Assembly: GCF_042431545.1 (NCBI RefSeq)
Contig: NZ_JBHLYX010000003.1
Origin: Pseudoalteromonas xiamenensis
GTDB lineage: Bacteria > Pseudomonadota > Gammaproteobacteria > Enterobacterales > Alteromonadaceae
DNA: 64,000 bases
Reading direction: 5' to 3' (one strand)
Each line of letters opens with the position of its first letter. The first letter of the stretch is position 1. Made by a program: the position numbers and the translations under genes. The notes under the pieces are model-generated. The model did no database searches and was not told where the DNA came from. It was given only the letters and a program-made list of their open reading frames with translations. Shown piece after piece: positions 1 through 8,175 of the stretch.

Positions 1-186
1 GAGTTGGATGGGAGTCGACATTTTGTGGTGTCCAAAAATCACCCCGAAGGCGAAAGAGCGTATCAAGCGATAGAAAAAGGGTTGTCAGTATTACGTGCAC
101 AAGGGCGAATTAAAAAAGCCTACGAGCAAGCAGGCTTTATTCCAGATTTAACCCGTTATACGGTTATCAATCCGCACTCAAAGTGA
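1..186 (+). CDS. C-terminal end of a family 3 extracellular solute-binding protein (partial)
   Basis: The reading frame is open from the first base of the window, so the gene begins upstream and only its last 61 residues are seen. The tail has a His-Phe-Val-Val-Ser-Lys stretch, a conserved helix (Gly-Leu-Ser-Val-Leu-Arg) and an Ala-Tyr-Glu-Gln-Ala-Gly-Phe segment. This is the usual ending of periplasmic amino-acid-type binding proteins (SBP_bac_3/PBPb fold), where the last helix packs against lobe 1. The family binds small solutes in the periplasm for an ABC transporter or acts as a sensor; which of these cannot be told without the N-terminus. It converges tail-to-tail with ruvX with no gap. 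Confidence 0.65.
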   Translation, partial: ELDGSRHFVVSKNHPEGERAYQAIEKGLSVLRAQGRIKKAYEQAGFIPDLTRYTVINPHSK

Positions 187-639
187 TTAAACATCACCCC
201 ATTGTTGTTCGAAATAGCTTTCTAAAATGATCACTGCGGCCATACCGTCAATGTTGTCTTTGGCCAAGTTCCGATAGCCACCTTGTTCGAATAAGCGAGC
301 TTTTGCATCGGTTGTGGTTAACCGTTCATCATGCGTCTCTACTGGCTTTCGAGTCAGGTTATGTACTCGATTTGCAAATTTTTTCGCTGCAAATGTTACC
401 TGCTGATTGGTGCCATCCATATTCAATGGTAAGCCGACAATGATTAGATCGGGTTGCCATTCGTTAACTAATTTCTCTAAGGCACTCCAATCAGGTATTC
501 CATCACGAGCTTTTAATGCCCCTAAACTGGATGCTGTACCTGTAATTTCCTGACCAATGGCAACACCGATGCTTTTTGTGCCGAAATCAAAGCCCATTAC
601 GGCGCGCTGTCCCGCTGGGGTAGTTGTTTTTTTGTTCAT
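187..639 (-). CDS. ruvX: Putative pre-16S rRNA nuclease / Holliday junction resolvase-like RuvX (YqgF)
   Basis: YqgF/RuvX family protein with an RNase H-like fold. In E. coli YqgF is needed for 5' maturation of 16S rRNA; the Holliday junction resolvase role was inferred from the RuvC-like fold. The N-terminal Asp-Phe-Gly-Thr-Lys-Ser motif, a mid-protein Asp-Glu-Arg-Leu-Thr-Thr motif and a C-terminal Asp-Asn-Ile-Asp-Gly motif carry the expected acidic metal ligands. From the ATG at 639 it is 150 residues, slightly longer than E. coli YqgF because of a Thr-rich N-terminal extension; an in-frame TTG at 654 is an alternative start, and neither has a good Shine-Dalgarno. It is the last gene of the leftward rsmE-gshB-algH-ruvX block, an order shared with E. 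coli. Confidence 0.93.
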   Translation of the reverse strand: MNKKTTTPAGQRAVMGFDFGTKSIGVAIGQEITGTASSLGALKARDGIPDWSALEKLVNEWQPDLIIVGLPLNMDGTNQQVTFAAKKFANRVHNLTRKPVETHDERLTTTDAKARLFEQGGYRNLAKDNIDGMAAVIILESYFEQQWGDV

Positions 640-702
640 AGGTGTGTTTTGCAAACTCGAGAAAAGGGTAAAAGTAACAATTAAACGACGACATTACGTC
701 AT

Positions 703-721
703 TTCAGAAGGTTCTTCTGAA
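703..721. repeat. Small perfect inverted repeat between algH and ruvX
   Basis: An 8-bp perfect stem (TTCAGAAG/CTTCTGAA) with a 3-base loop lies in the 156-bp gap between algH and ruvX. It has no U-tract on the minus strand, so it does not look like a standard terminator. It could be an RNA processing site or an operator; nothing in the sequence decides between them. Confidence 0.4.
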
Positions 722-795
722 CACGTATTCTAGCTAACTTTGGCAACTTTGAATAACTTGAAGTCTGACAACGTCATTAGAAAGACCACGTAAAA

Positions 796-1353
796 TTAAG
801 CGTGGCCTGCCTGAAGACTAAGTTGAGCAACGTCAATACCCAGCATTTTCACCGCCTTTTCCCAACGTTCTTCAACCGGGGTATTAAAGATTAAATTAGC
901 ATCCGCTTCAACGACGAGCCATGCGTTATCAAGGAGCTCTTGCTCTAGCTGACCTTTTGACCAGCCTGCGTACCCAAGCGTAATGATAAATGCCTCGGGG
1001 GCATCGTCACGAGTCAACGTTTCGAGCACGTCTTTTGACGTTGTTATCATCAGCTCAGAACTCAACGCTTGGCTTGACGTAAAGCCACGTTTGGGTGAAT
1101 GCAGCACAAAACCACGGTCAACTTTGACAGGCCCACCTGCCAAGACCGCTTGGCCTGAAGCTGAGTTGCTTTTGTCATTATCGATGTCGATTTGGTCCAA
1201 TAATTCGCCAACGGTCACGTTGATGGGATGAGTGAGGACTAAACCCATTGCACCGTCGTCGTTGTGCTCACAAATGTACGCAACGGAGCGTTTGAAAAAG
1301 GGGTCATCCATGCTTGGCATTGCAATAAGAAAATGATTTTCGAGCGATTTCAT
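796..1353 (-). CDS. algH: YqgE/AlgH family protein (UPF0301)
   Basis: A 185-residue protein of the YqgE/AlgH family. The N-terminus (Asn-His-Phe-Leu-Ile-Ala-Met-Pro with Asp-Pro-Phe-Phe-Lys-Arg-Ser-Val) and the Gly-Ala-Met-Gly-Leu-Val-Leu and Leu-Ala-Gly-Gly-Pro-Val motifs are the family signature, and the length is typical. The biochemical role is unknown; AlgH was named as a regulator of alginate genes in Pseudomonas. It sits between gshB and ruvX, 20 bases after the gshB stop, and is probably co-transcribed with gshB. Confidence 0.93.
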   Translation of the reverse strand: MKSLENHFLIAMPSMDDPFFKRSVAYICEHNDDGAMGLVLTHPINVTVGELLDQIDIDNDKSNSASGQAVLAGGPVKVDRGFVLHSPKRGFTSSQALSSELMITTSKDVLETLTRDDAPEAFIITLGYAGWSKGQLEQELLDNAWLVVEADANLIFNTPVEERWEKAVKMLGIDVAQLSLQAGHA

Positions 1354-1373
1354 AAAGCCCCCTTTATTATCTT

Positions 1374-2330
1374 CTATTTAGTATGGCCTAGTTTTGACTC
1401 TATCGCGTCAAAAAGCATGTCCATAATAGAAATATCGTACGCTGCTTCAATTTCTTTAACGCACGTTGGCGCAGTGACGTTAATTTCTGTTAAGCGATCG
1501 CCAATGATGTCTAAGCCGACAAAAATAAGGCCTTTTTCTTTCAATACCGGAGCCACAGCTTCCGCGATACGACGGTCTGCATCGCTAATAGGACGAGCTT
1601 CACCTCGACCACCGGCGGCAAGATTACCTCTTGTTTCGCCATTTTGAGGAATACGAGCAAGGCAATACGGAACGACTTGGCCATCAACAACCAACACGCG
1701 TTTATCACCGTCTTTGATCGCGGGAATATAGGTTTGCGCCATGGCAAAGCGTGAACCGTGTTCCGTCAACGTTTCACAAATTACACCGATGTTCGGGTCA
1801 TCTGCTCGAACGCGGAAAATGGAAGCGCCACCCATGCCGTCAAGCGGTTTTAAGATGATGTCTTGATGCTTGTTTAAGAAAGAACGAATTTGTGCTTGCT
1901 GGCGCGTCACCAGTGTTTCTGGCGTGTGTTCGCTAAACCAAGCCGTGAAGAGCTTTTCGTTCGCATCGCGCAAGCTTTGTGGTTTGTTGATTACTAGGGT
2001 GCCTGCGTTTTCGGCGCGTTCTAAAATATACGTTGCGTAGATGTATTCAGTATCAAATGGCGGATCTTTACGCATGAGAATAACATCCAGATCCGCCAGA
2101 TTAATTTCTTGTTTTTCTTCAAGTTCATACCAGCGAGTTGAATCGTTGAAAACCTGCGCTTTTGCAGCCGTAGCTTTTGCTTCACCTTGCAATAAGAACA
2201 GGTCATTCATTTCCATGTAGTAAAGTTCGTAACCGCGACTTTGCGCCGCCATCATCATGGCAAAGCCAGTGTCTTTTTTAATATTAAATCCGCTGATAGG
2301 GTCTGAAATAATGCCCAGTTTAATTGCCAT
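1374..2330 (-). CDS. gshB: Glutathione synthetase
   Basis: ATP-dependent ligase joining gamma-glutamylcysteine and glycine, the second step of glutathione synthesis in the cytoplasm. The 318 residues match the E. coli length. The N-terminal domain begins with Lys-Leu-Gly-Ile-Ile-Ser-Asp-Pro and has the Asp-Pro-Pro-Phe-Asp motif near residue 90. The ATP-grasp domain shows Leu-Lys-Pro-Leu-Asp-Gly-Met-Gly-Gly (about residues 160-168), and the C-terminus has the Glu-Ile-Asn-Val-Thr-Ala-Pro-Thr metal and substrate site. It follows rsmE in the same direction, as in E. coli. Confidence 0.97.
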   Translation of the reverse strand: MAIKLGIISDPISGFNIKKDTGFAMMMAAQSRGYELYYMEMNDLFLLQGEAKATAAKAQVFNDSTRWYELEEKQEINLADLDVILMRKDPPFDTEYIYATYILERAENAGTLVINKPQSLRDANEKLFTAWFSEHTPETLVTRQQAQIRSFLNKHQDIILKPLDGMGGASIFRVRADDPNIGVICETLTEHGSRFAMAQTYIPAIKDGDKRVLVVDGQVVPYCLARIPQNGETRGNLAAGGRGEARPISDADRRIAEAVAPVLKEKGLIFVGLDIIGDRLTEINVTAPTCVKEIEAAYDISIMDMLFDAIESKLGHTK

Positions 2331-2385
2331 GGTAGATACCTTTCATTTCATCGTTTGTTTCAATATGGGGATGTACGCTTTGTTT

Positions 2386-3120
2386 TTAAACCGTTAAATC
2401 ACCAAATTGCAATTGCAGTGCGCTAAGCACTGTCAAAGCTGCTGTTTCAGTGCGCAGGACGCGAGGACCTAAGCGAACATCGACAAAGCCTTGTTCTTGA
2501 GTCAGGTGCATTTCATTGTCGGTAAAACCGCCTTCAGGGCCGACCAGAAAACGTACTCCATGTGTAGGTGCTGGTAACGTTTTAATTGAATGCTCTGCAC
2601 GCGGGTGCAATGTTAACTTCAATTCCTCACTTTGTTCTTTCAACCAAACGTTAATTTCTTTTGGAAAATGGACAACGGGTACGCTGTTTCGCCCTGATTG
2701 CTCTGCCGCGGCAATGGCTATCTTTTGCCATTGCTGATGTTTCTTTTCCAGTCGGTCACCAGAGAGTTTTACCCCGCAGCGCTCCGTGAACAGGGGAGTT
2801 ATCTCGGTAATGCCAAGCTCCACGGATTTTTGAATCGTGAAATCCATTTTGTCACCACGAGAAATACCTTGACCTAAATGGATTCGTAGCGGTGATTCGA
2901 CACAGCGATCTACAAATTCATATGGCGTTGCGGTAACCGTTTTCTTTCCTACTTCCGTTAGCGTTGCAAGGTATTCACCACCTTCGCCATTAAATAGAGA
3001 AACTTTGTCGCCTTCGCGCATGCGCAAGACTCGCCCTATATGACCGGCCGCGTCATCATCTAATTGCACACACACATTGAGAGCGAGTTCAGATGGTTGA
3101 TAAATATGTGGAATTCGCAT
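2386..3120 (-). CDS. rsmE: 16S rRNA (uracil-1498-N3)-methyltransferase RsmE
   Basis: SPOUT-fold methyltransferase that adds the N3 methyl group to U1498 of 16S rRNA, using S-adenosylmethionine. The 244-residue protein has the PUA-like N-terminal part (His-Ile-Gly-Arg-Val-Leu-Arg-Met-Arg) and the C-terminal knotted SAM site (Val-Gly-Pro-Glu-Gly-Gly-Phe, then Leu-Gly-Pro-Arg-Val-Leu-Arg-Thr-Glu-Thr-Ala). Start and length agree with the family (E. coli 243). It lies upstream of gshB in the same leftward block, with a 55-bp gap. Confidence 0.97.
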   Translation of the reverse strand: MRIPHIYQPSELALNVCVQLDDDAAGHIGRVLRMREGDKVSLFNGEGGEYLATLTEVGKKTVTATPYEFVDRCVESPLRIHLGQGISRGDKMDFTIQKSVELGITEITPLFTERCGVKLSGDRLEKKHQQWQKIAIAAAEQSGRNSVPVVHFPKEINVWLKEQSEELKLTLHPRAEHSIKTLPAPTHGVRFLVGPEGGFTDNEMHLTQEQGFVDVRLGPRVLRTETAALTVLSALQLQFGDLTV

Positions 3121-3190
3121 AGGAAAATATGAAATAAGTTACAGTTGTACTAATGGTACGAAGGAAGACTGAGCGGGACAAGTTATTCGT

Positions 3191-3700
3191 TCAAAATTGT
3201 TCTTCAGAGTCCATTTTGCACAGTGACTCGGAGATATCATTTGTGACTTCGGCTACTTTGCTGCTGCAGGACAAATGATTGTCGTGGCCTACGTCTAGTA
3301 AGCGTTCAAAATAAAATTCCCCGAGTTCATTTTCTTCGACTAGATAGCGAACGGGATGAAGTGAATTAAAGATAAACTTTTGTTCGTCGTCAGCTAAGGT
3401 GTAGTCATGAGCGTTAATCAGCACAGCTGAAACGTTGTGGTGTTCATGCAGGTAGGAAGCAAGCTCTGATACGCTAATCTCGTTGCTAATGTCACAATAG
3501 CAATAATCTTTAATGAGTTCTTGGAACATCATTTTCACTAAGATCCGAGTGTTATCTCCCGCCACAATTAAGTTACTGGGACGTTGACGCGCTTCGCTAA
3601 AATGGCACTCTGCAAAGCTTTTGGTGAACTCGGTATTCGTGTCCACGAGTAATAGGGCATCAACGTTTAAGAGCATATCTATCGCCGAGTTGGGGTTCAT
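3191..3700 (-). CDS. Hypothetical 169-residue protein, cytoplasmic
   Basis: I do not recognise this protein. It has no signal peptide and no membrane segment and is acidic at its C-terminus (ends Met-Asp-Ser-Glu-Glu-Gln-Phe). Two hydrophobic strands (Ala-Leu-Leu-Leu-Val-Asp and Asn-Leu-Ile-Val-Ala-Gly-Asp) and a later Val-Ser-Ala-Val-Leu-Ile-Asn strand give an alternating alpha/beta look, faintly like a degenerate receiver domain, but no phosphoacceptor pattern is clear. It lies 25 bases downstream of the DUF350 gene and 70 bases before rsmE on the same strand, so it may be co-transcribed with either. It seems to be a real gene, since the gap is otherwise empty and the frame is fully open. 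Confidence 0.6.
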   Translation of the reverse strand: MNPNSAIDMLLNVDALLLVDTNTEFTKSFAECHFSEARQRPSNLIVAGDNTRILVKMMFQELIKDYCYCDISNEISVSELASYLHEHHNVSAVLINAHDYTLADDEQKFIFNSLHPVRYLVEENELGEFYFERLLDVGHDNHLSCSSKVAEVTNDISESLCKMDSEEQF

Positions 3701-3725
3701 AGAGCATTCCTTTGCGCTATAACGT

Positions 3726-4637
3726 TTACACAGAAAACATACTTATTAGTAAATAGCCCATTGCACAAAAAACAGCAAATTCCAAACACGCTACGCCGAT
3801 GTTATCTTGGTGGTCTACTTCGAGGCCAATGTCTATTTTGGGGAGCGATAAATGTTTAAGAATTATTGTTCCAACGTAAAGTATCAGCCACATTGCGCCA
3901 CAGTGCGCGGCTAACGCGAAAAGATTATCGACAAGTTTTGCATCAACGTAAGGCGCAGTGCTAAGTCCGGCGTAAAGCGCTAAAGACAAACCAATGGATT
4001 TTCCTGCATAGCGAATACCGATTGACGTATTATCAAGATTGAAATTCTCTTGAAGCGACGCCCCTTGGTTGAATTTGGCAAATCGGGTTTCTCGTACGCG
4101 GCTGTCGATAGCAAAAATTGCCTGTAGCAACAAAAAGGCGAGCGTCACAATTAAGAGATTACTAAGGCCTTGAGGATGCACCCAGCGATAAAGACCAAGT
4201 ACAACCACACAATTGCCTAGCAACATACCTGAGTCAACAAGTGCTGCACAAATATTCTGCTTTAAAATCGCAGACTCTTCGTTAAAGCGGTGCAAAATCC
4301 ACTTTCGGTGAATAAGTTGACCTAAAAAGATAAACACGAAAAACAGTGTAATGAGCAGAAATACGTGAACTGGTTCTTGTTGTGCCGTATGCAAACTTAT
4401 TTCATCAAATAGAAATGCCATGCTGATACACACTACGGCAATCTGTGTTGCGTAGTTAATTCCAAGGGCAAAGTTGTCACGTTGAGCGAGTTCATCGGAC
4501 AGTGTTTTCTTCGCCCGCCATTCTGTAATGCGGCGCAGCACGATGATTGCTGCACTAATAATGGTGAAACTCACTAAAATCGCTAAAAAATTTATGTTGG
4601 CTAAAGACAAATCAAGCATACAAGGTGTAAGGTTCAA
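3726..4637 (-). CDS. DUF350 (UPF0719) family inner membrane protein
   Basis: A 303-residue integral membrane protein with about eight hydrophobic segments spread over the whole length. It has the duplicated DUF350/UPF0719 layout: Asn-Phe-Ala-Leu-Gly-Ile-Asn-Tyr-Ala near residue 55 and Asn-Thr-Ser-Ile-Gly-Ile-Arg-Tyr-Ala-Gly near residue 205 open the two related halves. Members of this family occur in E. coli as YjfL, but no transport substrate is established. It is divergent from glnE, with 76 bases between the starts, and is the first gene of the leftward block. Confidence 0.8.
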   Translation of the reverse strand: MNLTPCMLDLSLANINFLAILVSFTIISAAIIVLRRITEWRAKKTLSDELAQRDNFALGINYATQIAVVCISMAFLFDEISLHTAQQEPVHVFLLITLFFVFIFLGQLIHRKWILHRFNEESAILKQNICAALVDSGMLLGNCVVVLGLYRWVHPQGLSNLLIVTLAFLLLQAIFAIDSRVRETRFAKFNQGASLQENFNLDNTSIGIRYAGKSIGLSLALYAGLSTAPYVDAKLVDNLFALAAHCGAMWLILYVGTIILKHLSLPKIDIGLEVDHQDNIGVACLEFAVFCAMGYLLISMFSV

Positions 4638-4713
4638 GTTAACTTACTGCTACTATAACGGCTAAATTGAAAACACCCAAATGATTGAGTACTAGCCACT
4701 TTTGGAGAACAAC

Positions 4714-7515
4714 ATGTCACTGTCTGGTGTGAATTGGACGCCTCAACTTAGAGAATTATCTGTCGCCCGAATGCAAGAACTCGATTTGGATGTTGCGACG
4801 CATCCTGACATTGCTCGACTTGTTGCCTTGAGCGATTTTGCCCACCGCATTTTAAAATCAAGACCAGAACTTGTTGATTGGCTTGAGCAGCCGCAGCAGA
4901 AAGATAATCGAGAAATACCAGACCCATTACCAGAAGACCTCGATGGCCTTGATGACGTAACGTGCAGTCGTCTGTTACGTCGCTATCGACAGCAGTATTG
5001 GCTCAAAGTGATGTGGCTCGATTTAGTGCATAACAATGCCATTGATGACAGTGTACATTATGTCTCGTTGCTTGCGGAGAAGTTAATCGACAGCGCAAAC
5101 CGCTGGGCATTTAATGATGTCGCCAAACTAAATGGTATGCCAATGGATGAGCATGGCAATCGACTGCCGATGTTGGTACTCGGTATGGGAAAGTTGGGCG
5201 GACAAGAGCTGAACTTCTCGTCTGATATCGATCTTATTTTCGCTTTTCCTCGCGCGGGTGACACACAAGGCGGGCGTCGTAGCATCGAAAACCAAGTGTT
5301 TTATACCAAAGTTGCGCAAAAACTCATTGCTGCGCTCAATCAAACAACTGCGGATGGGCAAGTTTTTCGTGTCGATATGCGGCTACGCCCCTTTGGCGAT
5401 AGCGGCCCATTGGTGATGAGTTTCGCAGCGATGGAAGATTATTATCAAGATCAAGGGCGAGAGTGGGAGCGTTACGCAATGCTAAAAGGACGTTTGCTTG
5501 GAGAACCAAACGTTTATTGGCAAGAGTTTTACACCTTGCTTAGGCCTTTTGTTTACCGCCGTTACATTGACTTCTCTGTAATAGAATCACTTCGTAAAAT
5601 GAAACACATGATTGCCCAAGAAGTTAGACGTAAGGGATTAGTCAATAACATTAAACTGGGTGGTGGTGGCATACGCGAAGTGGAATTTATTGTCCAAGCA
5701 CTCCAGATGATCCGTGGAGGTCGTGAAAAAGCGCTGCAGGTTCAATCGCTACTCGTCGCAATGAATGAATTAGAGCGCTTAGACATCATTCCTAGTCAGG
5801 TCGCAACACAGCTCCGTACGAGTTACTTACATTTGCGTCGTATCGAGCAATTTTTGCAAGCGTTTGACGACAAACAAACTCAAACGTTGCCGGACAATGA
5901 ATTAGATAAAGCTCGATTAGTCGTACTGTTAGACGTGAATGACTGGAATGAGGTACTTGTTTTCATTGAACAAACTATGGCAATAGTGCGTGAAGAATTC
6001 AAGCAAGTGATTGGCGATGAGCCAGAGGAAGAAAGCGCGCTGCCTGAATGTTTTAGCCTTTCGTGGGAGCAAAATGATTGGAGTGCGATGGATCAGTTGC
6101 AGGAAACCCTCAAACTCGACTGGCAAAACGCTGTGATGGAGTTTCGTTCTCGGCTCAGCAAAAAACCGATTGGTGCGCGAGGACGCGATATTCTAGATAA
6201 GCTAATGCCGCGCGTTCTGGCCTACCTTCTTGAGTCAGAACACGCCATTTCTACTTTTGAGCGAGTCACCCAAGTCATTGAGAAGATTGCCTCTAGAACA
6301 ACGTATTTGGAATTACTTTATGAAAACCAAGGCGCGCTCCAACAGCTAATCAAGCTTTGTGCACACAGTAAATGGATTGGCGAGCACATTGCTCGTTATC
6401 CAATTTTGCTTGATGAACTGATAGATCCTGCACTTTTATACCGCCCGTTGCCGCTGACGGCCTATAAAGCAGAGGTTCGACAATTCTTTTTACGCCTAGA
6501 GAGCGACGACTTGGAATTGCAAATGGAGTCCCTACGACAGTTCAAACAAACGCAACAGCTGCGAATTGCGGCAGCTGACGCGACAGGCGTGCTTGATCTC
6601 ATGAAAGTAAGTGATCACTTAACAGCATTGGCGGAGGCCATCGTCGAACAAGCGGTTAATTTAGCGTGGGAACAAATGGTGAGCCGTTTCGGTAAACCAG
6701 AAGGTACAGATATAGATAACAAAGGGTTTGCCGTTATTGCGTATGGAAAAACGGGCGGCTTTGAACTCGGTTACGACAGCGATCTTGATTTAGTCTTTGT
6801 CCACAACAGTGACGGTAATGCCGTTACAGATGGTGAGAATGCAACCGCCGCACGTCAATTCTATTTAAAACTTGCGCAGCGGCTAATGCATTTGTTCAAC
6901 ACCCGTACAGCATCGGGGATTTTGTATGAATTGGATACACGTTTAAGACCAGAAGGCAATTCGGGGTTACTGGCAATCAATATTGAGAGTTATTACGAGT
7001 ACCAGCGCACACAAGCTTGGACTTGGGAGCATCAAGCCATTGTGCGAGCTAGGTTGATCTATGGTCACAACAATCTTAAAACTCGATTTGGTGAAATTCG
7101 CCACGAAATTTTATCGCTACCGCGCGATGAAACTAAGCTCAAAACCGATGTTATCGAGATGCGTGAGAAAATGCGGCAGCACCTTGCTAAAGATACGTTA
7201 GAGTCATTCGACCTTAAACAAGGTTTGGGTGGTATGACAGACATTGAATTTATGGCGCAATATTTGGTGTTGAAATATGCCTCTACATTCCCAATGCTGA
7301 CGATCTATACAGACAATATTCGAATTTTTGAACAGGCGTTTGCGGCGGGGATCATTGAAGAGTCGATGCAAACAAATCTTACTCAAGCGTATTGTTTGTT
7401 TAGAGATACCTACCACGTACTATCATTAAATAATCAAAGTCGTTGTGTTGAAAAACAACAGTTTGAGCAAGCAACGGCACACGTTGTGGAGGCTTGGCAA
7501 TGGGTTTTTGCATAA
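4714..7515 (+). CDS. glnE: Bifunctional glutamine synthetase adenylyltransferase / deadenylase
   Basis: Regulates glutamine synthetase by adding AMP to it or removing it, in response to PII and glutamine. The protein has two nucleotidyltransferase halves. The N-terminal deadenylase half carries Gly-Met-Gly-Lys-Leu-Gly-Gly-Gln-Glu-Leu-Asn-Phe-Ser-Ser-Asp-Ile-Asp (about residues 159-175). The C-terminal adenylylase half carries Tyr-Gly-Lys-Thr-Gly-Gly-Phe-Glu-Leu-Gly-Tyr-Asp-Ser-Asp-Leu-Asp. Both have the paired Asp metal ligands. The ATG at 4714 is chosen over a TTG at 4702 because a TGGAG Shine-Dalgarno (4703-4707) sits six bases before it. This gives 933 residues (E. coli 946). Confidence 0.97.
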   Translation: MSLSGVNWTPQLRELSVARMQELDLDVATHPDIARLVALSDFAHRILKSRPELVDWLEQPQQKDNREIPDPLPEDLDGLDDVTCSRLLRRYRQQYWLKVMWLDLVHNNAIDDSVHYVSLLAEKLIDSANRWAFNDVAKLNGMPMDEHGNRLPMLVLGMGKLGGQELNFSSDIDLIFAFPRAGDTQGGRRSIENQVFYTKVAQKLIAALNQTTADGQVFRVDMRLRPFGDSGPLVMSFAAMEDYYQDQGREWERYAMLKGRLLGEPNVYWQEFYTLLRPFVYRRYIDFSVIESLRKMKHMIAQEVRRKGLVNNIKLGGGGIREVEFIVQALQMIRGGREKALQVQSLLVAMNELERLDIIPSQVATQLRTSYLHLRRIEQFLQAFDDKQTQTLPDNELDKARLVVLLDVNDWNEVLVFIEQTMAIVREEFKQVIGDEPEEESALPECFSLSWEQNDWSAMDQLQETLKLDWQNAVMEFRSRLSKKPIGARGRDILDKLMPRVLAYLLESEHAISTFERVTQVIEKIASRTTYLELLYENQGALQQLIKLCAHSKWIGEHIARYPILLDELIDPALLYRPLPLTAYKAEVRQFFLRLESDDLELQMESLRQFKQTQQLRIAAADATGVLDLMKVSDHLTALAEAIVEQAVNLAWEQMVSRFGKPEGTDIDNKGFAVIAYGKTGGFELGYDSDLDLVFVHNSDGNAVTDGENATAARQFYLKLAQRLMHLFNTRTASGILYELDTRLRPEGNSGLLAINIESYYEYQRTQAWTWEHQAIVRARLIYGHNNLKTRFGEIRHEILSLPRDETKLKTDVIEMREKMRQHLAKDTLESFDLKQGLGGMTDIEFMAQYLVLKYASTFPMLTIYTDNIRIFEQAFAAGIIEESMQTNLTQAYCLFRDTYHVLSLNNQSRCVEKQQFEQATAHVVEAWQWVFA

Positions 7516-7533
7516 CCCATTGCCAACTGTTTT
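7494..7533. terminator. Hairpin terminator spanning the glnE stop codon
   Basis: A perfect 13-bp stem (7494-7506 with 7514-7526) and a 7-base loop, followed on the plus strand by CTGTTTTC. The left arm is the last coding bases of glnE and the stop codon (7513-7515) is in the loop and right arm. It separates the convergent glnE and TcpQ-like genes and could act in both directions. Confidence 0.7.
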
Positions 7534-7538
7534 CGTAA

Positions 7539-8147
7539 TTAACTTTCGAGTTTCCGGCAGCTTGTACGCACAAATTCGGAAGGATTTTCAGTTATGACCG
7601 CGGCACGTTGACGATGACAGTAGAACGCATACACTTCAAATTCGAAATCATCGTTTATCGCACGGCTAACTTGATAAAGTGTTGAGACAAAGTTGGTATC
7701 AACACGGAAATTCAGTTTTACAACGTAGTCTTTTTCTAGGTACCAAAAGAGTTCAATGTCTTCATCGTGCGCATAGCGAGTGAGGACCCCTTTAAGCGTG
7801 TCACCACTGTCAAAACGACGAGGTTGTACTTGGCCTTTCCAGTTTACTGGAGACGGTTTTACGACTAAACCTCGTTGTTGTAAGGCGTCTTCGAGAGGAA
7901 ACGTTTGTTTGCCTAAATTAATAACGTATTTGTCTCGGTCTAAATCTTTATCGTTAACTCGATTACGAAAACTTTCGTAAAACTGAGATAAACCTTGTGC
8001 AGCCGCGTTTTTCGTTTCTCGCATATCGAACGATGGCATTGCACCATATAAAAAGTAATAGGCTGCCCATATCAAAATGCCAGCAAGTGATAAATGTTTA
8101 ATCCAAAACCAAGCATTAGATAATCGTTTTTTAGTTTTATTTGTCAT
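7539..8147 (-). CDS. TcpQ-like (toxin co-regulated pilus biosynthesis Q) domain protein, membrane anchored
   Basis: A 202-residue protein with one hydrophobic segment near residues 18-36 and a C-terminal domain (about 75-200) that resembles the TcpQ C-terminal domain. That domain contains a Phe-Pro-Leu-Glu-Asp-Ala-Leu start, an Asp-Thr-Leu-Lys-Gly-Val-Leu helix, and ends with a Cys in the last ten residues after an earlier Tyr-Cys-His. TcpQ-type domains are found in proteins of type IV pilus and secretin systems, where they assist outer-membrane parts. Here there are no pilus genes beside it; it follows the LpxL-type gene by 28 bases. Assignment is from fold-like motif similarity only. Confidence 0.6.
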   Translation of the reverse strand: MTNKTKKRLSNAWFWIKHLSLAGILIWAAYYFLYGAMPSFDMRETKNAAAQGLSQFYESFRNRVNDKDLDRDKYVINLGKQTFPLEDALQQRGLVVKPSPVNWKGQVQPRRFDSGDTLKGVLTRYAHDEDIELFWYLEKDYVVKLNFRVDTNFVSTLYQVSRAINDDFEFEVYAFYCHRQRAAVITENPSEFVRTSCRKLES

Positions 8148-8175
8148 TGTCTTTATACTTCATTCTGATCCGCTA

